A stretch of DNA of 64,000 nucleotides, taken from CAWEBF01 sp963807235 (GTDB lineage Bacteria > Acidobacteriota > Vicinamibacteria > Vicinamibacterales > UBA2999). Location: positions 1-64,000 of the forward strand of contig CAWEBF010000032.1 of the NCBI GenBank assembly GCA_963807235.1. Reading direction: 5' to 3'. Below, piece by piece: positions 57,372 to 64,000 of this stretch. The stretch's first letter is position 1; each line of letters begins with the position of its first letter. The translations under genes and the position numbers were made by a program. A model generated the notes under the pieces. The model worked only from the letters and a program-made list of their open reading frames with translations. It searched no databases and was not told where the DNA came from.

Positions 57372-58433
57372 CGCGCCTTTTCCACGGCTGGGAGCACCGC
57401 CTGGCGTCGGTGTCGAAGGACCGCATCGAGCGGCCCTTCGAATGGGGTCTCGACTGGCTGCCCGATGAGCCGGCCGCCGCCGGCGAGTCGCCCGCACGAG
57501 CGGGTGCCGCGGTGGGTGCGCGGCGTGATGGCCGACACGCAGTCGTTCTTCACGCCCGCGGGCACGCCGAGCTTCGAGTTCGACGACTCGCCGGGCCACA
57601 ACGCAGACACCCGGCCAGGCCGGCACGCTGCGGTTCCAGAGCGCGTTGACCACGCCACACGAGACGAACAACACGGTGGTGGCCCGCTGGTTCCCGTCGA
57701 AGGCCGCGCGAGCGTCGAAGGCCCGGGGACGTCGCGGGCCCGCCGTGATCGTGATGCCGCAATGGAACGCCGACGCCGGCGGACACATCGGGCTGTCGCA
57801 GCTGCTGGCCCGCTACGGGATCTCGGCGCTGCGGCTGAGCCTGCCGTACCACGACGCCAGGATGCCGCCGGAACTGACGCGCGCGGACTACATCGTCAGC
57901 GCGAACGTCGTGCGGACGCTGCAGGTGTGCCGCCAGGCCGTGCTGGATGCCCGGCGCGCGATCGACTGGCTGGACAGCGAAGGCTTCGATCGCATCGGCA
58001 TGCTGGGCACGAGCCTCGGGTCCTGCCTGTCGATGCTGACGACGGCCCACGAGCCGCGCGTGCGTGCGGCCGCGCTCAACCACGTCTCGCCGTGGTTTGC
58101 CGACGTCGTGTGGCGGGCCTGTCCACGCGCCACGTGCGAGCCGGCCTGGAGGGGCACATCACGCTGGACGAGCTGCGGCAGCTCTGGCTGCCCATCAGCC
58201 CGCACGCGTATCTGGAGCGATCGTGGCCGGCCCACTCGCTGCTGGTCTACGCGCGCTACGACTTGACGTTCCCCGTGGACCTGTCGCGAATCCTGGTCGA
58301 GGCGTATGGGCGACGCGGCATCGCACACGACGTGGCCGTGCTGCCGTGCGGCCACTACAGCAGCGGGATGGCCCCGTTCAAGTTTCTCGACGCCTATCTG
58401 CTGATTCGGTATTTGCGGAGGAAACTACTTTAA
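57365..58433 (+). CDS. Alpha/beta hydrolase of the ABHD18-like type (frameshifted)
   Basis: GTG start LTRLFHGWEHRLASVSKDRI, ERPFEWGLDWLPDEPAAAGE, then QSFFTPAGTPSFEFDD. After shifts near 57590 and 57660: ALTTPHETNNTVVARWFPSK, GPAVIVMPQWNADAGGHIGL, SALRLSLPYHDARMPPELTR, the nucleophile elbow IGMLGTSLGSCLSMLTTAHE, and after a shift near 58117 GLEGHITLDELRQLWLPISP, SLLVYARYDLTFPVDLSRIL and VAVLPCGHYSSGMAPFKFLD (catalytic His). About 355 residues. The start overlaps the amidase stop. Array H9 begins directly after the TAA. Confidence 0.78.
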
Positions 58434-58475
58434 GGCTCCGGGCTCCGGGCTCCGCCTGCCTGAGGCCTGGAACCT
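58434..58475 (+). repeat. Heptanucleotide 3'-end array H9
   Basis: Three perfect GGCTCCG units directly abut the hydrolase TAA, then diverged units CCTGCCT, GAGGCCT, GGAACCT. In the sense of the preceding gene. Confidence 0.8.
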
Positions 58476-58504
58476 TGCTCAAATCCACACGTCGTTCCGC
58501 GCGG

Positions 58505-58840
58505 TCAAGGAACCAGTGTGATCACCGTGTTCACGACACCGCGAGGCTCCACGACGAGCACGTGGCATTCACGCGCGGCGCGGGTGATGTGCTCGACGCC
58601 TTTGGGAACGACATACATCTCTCCTGCGGAGAGCTTGACTACTCCGTCACGAAAGCCGATTTCCATATCACCGTCGAGAACGATGAACGCCTCGTCCGTA
58701 TCGTGATGCGTGTGCCACACGAATTCGCCGAGCAGTTTCACCACCTTGAATTGGTAGTCGTTCAGCTCAGCGACAACACGAGGTGACCAAGGCTCTGTAA
58801 ACTGCGAGAGCTTTTCAGCGAGATTGATCGGCAGCATCAT
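58505..58840 (-). CDS. Small cupin-domain protein
   Basis: A single-cupin protein of about 111 residues. LAEKLSQFTEPWSPRVVAEL leads to the first metal motif FVWHTHHDTDEAFIVLDGDM (HxH...E) and the second GEMYVVPKGVEHITRA (His), then HVLVVEPRGVVNTVITLVP. This matches bacterial mannose-6-phosphate-isomerase-like or sensory cupins; function not assignable. The start at 58840 (MMLPINL) is preceded by GGGGGAT. It follows the next-listed secreted protein by 26 bp on the same strand. Confidence 0.8.
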   Translation of the reverse strand: MMLPINLAEKLSQFTEPWSPRVVAELNDYQFKVVKLLGEFVWHTHHDTDEAFIVLDGDMEIGFRDGVVKLSAGEMYVVPKGVEHITRAARECHVLVVEPRGVVNTVITLVP

Positions 58841-58866
58841 CGCTATCCCCCGTGTCACTCGGATTG

Positions 58867-59355
58867 CTACCAGACCTTAGCCTTGATTTCCTCAGCGAGG
58901 ATCGCGCGGCGAACGTCGTCGATTGTCGCCAGGCCCCCCGGCGCGGCGCCGCCCCCCTCGAACCTCGTCGCGGCAGGGGTCCAGTGAAACAGCGCGACAT
59001 GCCAGGTGTGGTCGATGCCGCCGCGCTCGTAATAGACGAGGCAGTGAAAATCGTTCGAGCACCCCGCCGCGACCAGTCGACGAATCGGCAGTTTCGAATC
59101 GACGACCACATTGGTCACTTGAAACTCGGCTCCAGGCTCGGCGATGTCGAGTGCCCCGCTGCCGAACAACTTCTGCAGCGCATCGCGGACGCCGAGAGGC
59201 AGTCCTCTGATCGACGTGACAATTTGGAACTGCTCGTCCCGCACGTGGGCCCGCAACGCCCCAGACAGCGCGCCGGTGGTCGTCGCCTGGCTCCCTGCAG
59301 CCACGGCCGACCAGAGGCTCACGACGATCGCGCAAACAGCGTGAATCCGACTCAT
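58867..59355 (-). CDS. Secreted protein of unknown function
   Basis: A 162-residue exported protein with signal peptide SRIHAVCAIVVSLWSAVAAG. Mature features: LRAHVRDEQFQIVTSIRGLP, LGVRDALQKLFGSGALDIAE, PGAEFQVTNVVVDSKLPIRR, a Cys pair (AAGCSNDFHCLVYYERGGID) likely forming a disulphide, HTWHVALFHWTPAATRFEGG and ATIDDVRRAILAEEIKAKVW. Small alpha/beta protein; no named family. Same strand as the cupin. Confidence 0.68.
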   Translation of the reverse strand: MSRIHAVCAIVVSLWSAVAAGSQATTTGALSGALRAHVRDEQFQIVTSIRGLPLGVRDALQKLFGSGALDIAEPGAEFQVTNVVVDSKLPIRRLVAAGCSNDFHCLVYYERGGIDHTWHVALFHWTPAATRFEGGGAAPGGLATIDDVRRAILAEEIKAKVW

Positions 59356-59376
59356 CGGGGTTTCCCCTGCGGGCCC

Positions 59377-59404
59377 GGAGCCCGGGGCCTGGAGCCTGGA
59401 GCCC
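59377..59404 (-). repeat. Heptanucleotide 3'-end array H10
   Basis: Units GGAGCCC, GGGGCCT, GGAGCCT, GGAGCCC on the plus strand, four bases past the stop of the PQQ sugar dehydrogenase, in its sense. Identical over 28 bases to H6. Confidence 0.8.
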
Positions 59405-59407
59405 TCT

Positions 59408-60613
59408 CTACTGCACCGGCTCGATCCTTAGCACCGTGCCGTCCGTTGCGGCGCCGGCGATGGCCTGCTCCGTGGCCACGTACAGGTTGCCGTCTGGCCC
59501 CAGCTGCACGTCGCGGATGCGCGTGCTCAGCGGACCGAGCAGTATCTCGCGGCGCTCGGCCTGGGACGGCTGGTTGAAGGACACGCGGATAAGCGCGCGC
59601 TGGCTCAGCGAGCCCACGAACATGCTGCCCTTCCAGCCTTTGAACCGGTCGCCGTTGTAGAACAGCAGGCTCGACGGGCTGATCGACGGCACCCAGAACA
59701 TCCGCGGGTTGTCCATGCCCGGACGCGCCCACGGCTGGTCCGACACCGGCGTGCCGGTGTAGTTGCGCCCCATCGACACCAGCGGCCATCCGTAGTTGTG
59801 ACCGGGCTCGAGGATGTTCACCTCGTCGCCCCCGAGCGGCCCGATTTCAGCCTGCCACACCGACTTGGTGTCGGGGTTATAGGACAGGCCGTAGCCGTTG
59901 CGGTGGCCGTAGGTGTAGATCTCGGGCTTCGCGCCGGCGCGCCCCACGAAGGGGTTGTCGGGAGGCACCGTCCCGTCATCACGAATCCGCAGCGTCTTGC
60001 CGACGTGATTCGAGAGGTCTTGCGCCTTGATCCGCAGGCTGGGGTCGTCCTTGCCGATGCAGCACAAGCGGTCGCGGTCGCCCACCGTCACGTACAGCGT
60101 GCCGTCGGGCGCAAAGTAAATGCGTCCAGCCAGGTTGCCGCTGGTCTCCCATGCATCGGCCACGAAGATCTCGCGCACGTTGGACAGCGTGGTGCCGTCG
60201 AATTCTCCCCGCGAGACGGCCAGCGTGTTGCCCTTCTCGCCGTATTTCGGGTGGGACAGGTAGACCCACTTGTTCTGCGCGAAGTTGGGATGGAGCGCAA
60301 TGAAGTGCAAGCCGTCGGCGTCGTTGCCGGGAGGCGGCGGAGCCTGCCACGCCGGCTGCGGCAGCAGCGCGCCATCGCGGATGACGCGCAGCCGGCCGGG
60401 ACGCTCGGTCACGAGGATGGTCCGGGCATCCGCAAACGCGAGGCTCCACGGATGGCCCAGTCCGCCGGCGATCCCGACCACGCGAATCCGCTGCCCGCCG
60501 CCAGTGTCGAACACCCGTTCCGTGCCGGGCGCCAGCGACTGCGCAAGCGCGGCGGCAGACACGAAGACCAGGACGAACGCGACGGCACAGCGCGCGAATG
60601 TCGTTGTCGTCAT
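59408..60613 (-). CDS. PQQ-dependent sugar dehydrogenase (soluble aldose dehydrogenase/YliI type)
   Basis: Periplasmic six-bladed beta-propeller dehydrogenase. Signal peptide TTTTFARCAVAFVLVFVSAA ... LAQ. Blocks: LGHPWSLAFADARTILVTER, PGRLRVIRD, DADGLHFIALHPNFAQNKWV, YLSHP, LAGRIYFAPDGTLYVTVGDR, NHVGKTLRIRDDGTVPPDNP, PEIYTYGHRNGYGLSYNPDT and EIGPLGGDEVNILEPGHNYG (PQQ/Ca pocket), with a C-terminal DVQLGPDGNLYVATEQ. Oxidises an aldose or related sugar; the acceptor is unknown. 401 residues in one frame. I preferred the ATG at 60613 to an upstream one at 60688, because the extra N-terminal sequence looks like a repeat. Confidence 0.88.
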   Translation of the reverse strand: MTTTTFARCAVAFVLVFVSAAALAQSLAPGTERVFDTGGGQRIRVVGIAGGLGHPWSLAFADARTILVTERPGRLRVIRDGALLPQPAWQAPPPPGNDADGLHFIALHPNFAQNKWVYLSHPKYGEKGNTLAVSRGEFDGTTLSNVREIFVADAWETSGNLAGRIYFAPDGTLYVTVGDRDRLCCIGKDDPSLRIKAQDLSNHVGKTLRIRDDGTVPPDNPFVGRAGAKPEIYTYGHRNGYGLSYNPDTKSVWQAEIGPLGGDEVNILEPGHNYGWPLVSMGRNYTGTPVSDQPWARPGMDNPRMFWVPSISPSSLLFYNGDRFKGWKGSMFVGSLSQRALIRVSFNQPSQAERREILLGPLSTRIRDVQLGPDGNLYVATEQAIAGAATDGTVLRIEPVQ

Positions 60614-60680
60614 CTCGACCTCATGGAAGGTGGCTTGCCCTCCGAAGCCGTGTCGGAGACGCGGCGTAGGTGGGAGGGTA
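60614..60680 (-). repeat. Possible dispersed repeat between M16 gene and PQQ dehydrogenase
   Basis: On the minus strand the 67 bp are open and would encode PTPRLRHGFGGQATF upstream of the signal peptide. CTTCGG-rich sequence with short inverted pairs (TCCGA...TCGGA; CCCTCC...GGAGGG). I suspect a dispersed repeat, but no second copy is in the window. Confidence 0.3.
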
Positions 60681-62044
60681 TCACGCACGCAGCACGTCGA
60701 TGACGGGCCAGCGCGGTTTCGCCATCGACGGGACGACGACGTGCTCGTCCCCGACGATCAGGATGGTCTGGGCATCAGGATCGAGATGGGCCTGTGCGGC
60801 ACGGGTCACGTCGGCAGCCGTCACAGAGTGGATGGTGGGCCCGAAATTCGTGAAGTAGTCGTCGGGCAGACCGTAGAGCGCCAGCTGGCCAATGGCGCGG
60901 GCCACCTGCGGCACGGTCTGAAAGCTTTGTGGATACCCGCGGGTCAACGACGCCTTGGCCAGCTCCAACTCCTCGGCGGTGACCGGGCGTTCACCGCGGA
61001 GCGCCTCGAACTCGTGGAGCGCATCGCTCACCGCCTCGGCGGTCGCCGCCGTGTGGACACTGGCGTGAAGCACGAACGGGGCGAGACCCTTGCGCCAGTC
61101 GAACCCGGTACGGGCGCCGTAGGTGTAGCCCTTTTCCTCCCGCAGCTTCAGGTTGATGCGGCTCACGAACTGCCCGCCCACCACGGCGTTCATCACGACA
61201 AGCGCCGGGTAGTCGGGGGTATCCCGGCGCGCCGCCAGGCGCCCGATGCGCAGTTCCGACTGCGCGGCGCCGTCGCGGGGCACGAGCGCCAGACGTGTCG
61301 CGTGCGCCGCTGGCTGAAACTGGGCCGCTTCGGTCGCCGGGGTGGCCGGCCCCTGCCCCTGCCAGGGCCCAAACGCCTCTTCGGCCGATCGCAACAGCGC
61401 GTCCACCGGCAGGCCACCCGTCACGATCAACGTGGCGTTCTCCGGCCGAAAGAACGCGCGATGGGCCTCCACCACGGTGTCGAGCGACAACGCCGCCAGC
61501 GACGGTTCGTCGCCAATCGCCAGGTGGCCATACGGATGCTGGCCGTAGACCAGCCGCAGGAACGCCCGCTCGGCCACCGCTGACGGCACGTCCTTGAGCT
61601 GACGGAGACGATCGCTCCGCAGCTGGCGCACACGCTCGAAATCGGCGCCACGGAGGCTGGGTTGCGTGGTCATCCGCGCGAAAAGGCCTGCGCCCTCGTC
61701 TATGAAGCGCGCCAGCGTGGTCAACATGAAGACCACCGCGTCGGCGCCGACTTCCAGGTCGTAGTCGCCCCCGATCCTCGCCAGGGCTTCCGACACCTCG
61801 ATGGCGTCGAGCTCGCCGGTTCCCTCGTCCACCATGTCGGCCACGACGCCCATCAAGCCGTCTCGTCCGGCGGGATCCGAGCCAGAGCCGCCGCGGACGA
61901 CGAGCGCGAAGCTGACGATGGGCATCGTGCCGTGCCGCATGACGCGCACTTCGAGGCCGTTCGCCAGATGGTGACGATCGAATCGCGGGAACAGGAATGC
62001 CGGGTCGGGCCCGACCCCCGGCAGCGCGGAGCGGTCTACGGCAT
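60681..62044 (-). CDS. M16-family peptidase homologue lacking the HxxEH zinc site
   Basis: Second subunit of a bacterial M16B pair. After a frameshift near 62035 it reads VDRSALPGVGPDPAFLFPRF, DRHHLANGLEVRVMRHGTMP, IVSFALVVRGGSGSDPAGRD, GLMGVVADMVDEGTGELDAI. The helix that should carry HxxEH has VxxDM, so it is catalytically inactive. Remaining M16 blocks: LRLVYGQHPYGHLAIGDEPS, FFRPENATLIVTGGLPVDAL, and RINLKLREEKGYTYGARTGF (the RY-region). About 450 residues. The start ATG at 62044 overlaps the active partner's stop, as expected for a heterodimer. Confidence 0.85.
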
Positions 62045-63374
62045 CAGGAGACCGCGATGGGCTTCTGAGCCCGGCAGGGCGGCGGCGGCCTGACCGCGCG
62101 GCACGATGCTCAGCATCACGCGGCCCTCCGGCATCAGGTAGCGTCCCGTGGCCATGCGCACCGACTCGCGCGTCGCCGACTCGTAGCGCGCCAGGTCGTG
62201 GGCGAAGTACCCGGGGTCGCCCCGCAGCACGTTGTAGGCGTTGAGCTGATCGGACTTGCCGCCGAAGCCGCCGACGGTCTGCAGCCGGTACAGGAACGTG
62301 GACTCGACCTGGGCGCGGCTGCGCGCCATTTCGGCCTCGGTCGGGCCGTTACCCGCCAGCTCGGTCAGCGCCACGTCCACGCGCGCGGCGACCTCCGCCA
62401 GCGACTTGCCCGGCGCGGCCGTTGCGGCCAGCACGAACACGCTGCTCAACTCGCGGGACTGCTGCGCGGCGGATACGTCCAGGGCCACGCGGCTCTCGTA
62501 GACGAGCGTCCGATACAGCCGCGCGGCCTTGCCGTTGGCCACCAGATCGGCCGCCAGATCCAGCTCCGCGTCGTCCTTCGGCGAACATGGCCGGGGAATG
62601 CCAGGCCATGTAGAGCCGCGGCAGCTCCACCCGGTCCTCCAGGACGAGGCGCCGCTCCTGCGCCAGCGAGGCGGCCGCGCGAACGGGCGCCGGGCGCGCC
62701 CCAGGGGGCAGGTCGCCGAAATAGCGTTCGGCCAGATCGAAGGCTTCCGCGGTGTCCACGTCGCCAGCCAACACCAGCGAGGCGTTGCTGGGCCCGTAAT
62801 AGGTGCGGAAGAAGTCGCGCACGTCGTCGAACTGCATGGCGTGCAGGTCGGCCACGTCGCCGATGGTCGGCCACCGGTATGGGTGCTCGAATGGAAACAG
62901 CCCGGCCATCAGCGCCATCAGCGCCAAGCCATACGGCCGATTCTCGTAGCTCTGTCGCCGTTCGTTCAGCACCACCTTGCGCTGGGTCTCGAACCGCTCC
63001 GGGGTCAGCGCCGGCAGCAGATACCCCATGCGGTCCGACTCCATCCACAACGCCCGGTCGATGGCGCTCGTGGGCACCACCTCCCAATAGTTCGTGCGAT
63101 CGGTGTTGGTGGAGCCGTTCAGCTGCGCGCCGGCCTGCTGCAGCGGCGGGAAGTACCCGCGGTCGTGGTGCTGCGACCCTTCGAACATCAGGTGTTCGAA
63201 GAGATGGGCGAACCCGGTCCGCCCTGGCTGCTCGTTCTTCGACCCGACGTGGTACCAGACGTTGACGGCCACGATCGGCACGCGGTGATCCTCGTGCACG
63301 ATCACGTCGAGACCGTTGCCGAGTCGCCGCCGGGTAAACGGCAGGTCCAACGAGGCTCCGCCGCGGCTAGACAA
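62036..63374 (-). CDS. M16-family zinc peptidase, active subunit
   Basis: Metallopeptidase of the MPP/PqqL-like M16B group. The inverted zinc motif is in GFAHLFEHLMFEGSQ (HLFEH) near residue 52, with the third ligand Glu in a helix about 75 residues on (RKVVLNERRQSYENRPYGLA). Further: FPFEHPYRWPTIGDVADLHA, FDDVRDFFRTYYGPSNASLV, LAGDVDTAEAFDLAERYFGD and VELPRLYMAWHSPAMF. A shift near 62585 leads to ELDLAADLVANGKAARLYRT-like sequence and a tail ending GLLMP. TTG start at 63374. About 445 residues. No signal peptide visible. It follows palindromic repeat copy B. Confidence 0.87.
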
Positions 63375-63428
63375 GAGCAGGCTCCGCCTCGTCCGGACAG
63401 TATCTAATTGCCCGCACTCCGTGCGGGC
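63375..63428 (-). repeat. Palindromic repeat family, copy B (perfect hairpin)
   Basis: On the minus strand: GCCCGCAC-GGA-GTGCGGGC (perfect eight-base-pair stem) followed by AATTAGATACTGTCCGGACG and AGGCGGAGCCTGC. It sits between the Mrp/ApbC gene and the M16 peptidase and touches the TTG start of the latter. The stem bases differ from copy A but remain paired, a compensatory pattern. Confidence 0.7.
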
Positions 63429-63440
63429 GGTTGCGCGGGC

Positions 63441-64000
63441 TCATCGCACCTGGATCAGAGGGATGCGCCCCTTGTTCGCCTCGGCCGCCTTGTGCGCCGA
63501 GATCGACACCTGCGCGGCCGTGCGCTGCGCCACGTGGATGAAGGCGCGGCCCGCCACCGACTCGGGCTCGCTGACCACGAGCGGCACGCCCGAGTCCCCT
63601 CCCTCGCGGATCGGCTGATACACCGGCAGCCGCCCGAGAAACGGCACCGTCTGTTCGGCGGCCAGGCTCTCGCCTCCTCCGTGCCCGAAGATGTCGGACT
63701 CGTGGTGGCAGTTGGGGCACGCGAAGAAGCTCATGTTCTCCACCACGCCGATCGTCGGGATGTTCAGCTTCTGGTACATCTTGATGGCGCGGCGGCTGTC
63801 GGCGAGCGACACCTTCTGGGGCGTGGTGACCACGATAGCGCCGACCACCGGCACGGTCTGGCTCAGGCTCAGCGCCACGTCGCCGGTTCCGGGCGGCATG
63901 TCCACGATCAGGTAGTCCAGGTCGCGCCACGCCACTTCGCGGAAGAACTGCTGGATGGCGCCGTGCAGCATGGGACCGCGCCAGATGATCGCGTCGTCCT
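63441..64000 (-). CDS. apbC: Mrp/ApbC/NBP35-family Fe-S cluster carrier ATPase (5' end beyond window)
   Basis: P-loop ATPase that carries Fe-S clusters to apo-proteins. Present part: IIWRGPMLHGAIQQFFREV, DLDYLIVDMPPGTGDVALSL (DxPPGTGD signature), VGAIVVTTPQKVSLADSRRA, IGVVENMSFFACPNCHHESD (the CxxC cluster site), FLGRLPVYQPIREGGDSGVP, ending ANKGRIPLIQVR. The Walker A (deviant KGGVGKS) lies outside the window. About the C-terminal 185 residues of a protein usually 350 long. Confidence 0.9.
   Translation of the reverse strand, partial: DDAIIWRGPMLHGAIQQFFREVAWRDLDYLIVDMPPGTGDVALSLSQTVPVVGAIVVTTPQKVSLADSRRAIKMYQKLNIPTIGVVENMSFFACPNCHHESDIFGHGGGESLAAEQTVPFLGRLPVYQPIREGGDSGVPLVVSEPESVAGRAFIHVAQRTAAQVSISAHKAAEANKGRIPLIQVR

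Noticed and set aside
4026..59404. Arrays considered as CRISPR
   Set aside because: Units are only seven bases, contiguous without spacers, and no cas gene is present.
1..64000. tRNA and rRNA genes
   Set aside because: No TpsiC-arm-like element in a cloverleaf context and no rRNA-like block were found on either strand by eye.

Overview
The window is high-GC, densely coded bacterial chromosome. I infer an acidobacterium, most like the Vicinamibacteria. The basis is a carboxypeptidase-regulatory/TonB-dependent receptor, several paralogues of a secreted PDGKPDLSG-type family, a DUF6152-like protein, a CRTAC1/ASPIC-UnbV protein, cytochrome-PQQ and PQQ-sugar dehydrogenases, and many signal-peptide-bearing hydrolases. 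No rRNA, tRNA, CRISPR array, phage or intact insertion sequence was seen. Many genes are interrupted by one-base frameshifts although the encoded protein stays recognisable across the break. I read most of these as assembly or read errors and give gene spans from first start to last stop. They are dense at 1-4, 6-11, 26.5-40 and 45.5-49 kb and rare at 14-26 kb.

Layout. 0-5 kb: AzlCD amino-acid exporter, a two-subunit molybdenum hydroxylase, a malate/lactate-type dehydrogenase. 5-14 kb: a small secreted protein, an amidohydrolase, an AraC-GyrI regulator with a membrane protein, a TonB-dependent receptor, a metallo-beta-lactamase-fold protein, a small basic protein carrying a palindromic repeat, and a nuclease-fold protein overlapping a nucleotidyltransferase. 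14-28.5 kb: a secreted protein with kinase-like motifs, a cyclase-family hydrolase, cytochrome-PQQ dehydrogenase, a secreted ankyrin/CXXCH/terpene-cyclase-like fusion, DUF6152, RapA, and four PDGKPDLSG/GRWEGDTLVV-type secreted proteins. 28.5-40 kb: Uup, a PhoB-like regulator, a second cyclase, PobA, a metallo-hydrolase, an overlapping histidine kinase-response regulator-CRTAC1 operon, and an amidase. 40-50 kb: an Fe-S reductase-like protein, a CHRD protein, pyruvate kinase, NamZ-like muramidase, a lower-GC gap, UvrA-like ATPase with a nucleotidyltransferase, truncated YdeI and a serine hydrolase. 50-64 kb: hydrolases, a DM9-repeat protein, LOG-family protein, amidase, cupin, PQQ sugar dehydrogenase, an M16 peptidase pair and Mrp/ApbC.

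Two repeat systems are not explained by genes. The first is short arrays of degenerate heptanucleotides (GGCTCCN-like), about ten in number, nearly always directly 3-prime of a stop codon and in the sense of the gene just ended. The second is a three-copy palindromic repeat (a GCCCGC...GCGGGC hairpin followed by a conserved AATYAGAYACTG tail), one copy of which lies inside a small gene between imperfect 40-bp direct repeats.

The gene content suggests a heterotroph that takes up and oxidises plant- or polymer-derived compounds, using TonB uptake, periplasmic PQQ and molybdenum oxidoreductases and aromatic hydroxylation by PobA, and turns over cell-wall material (NamZ, serine hydrolases).
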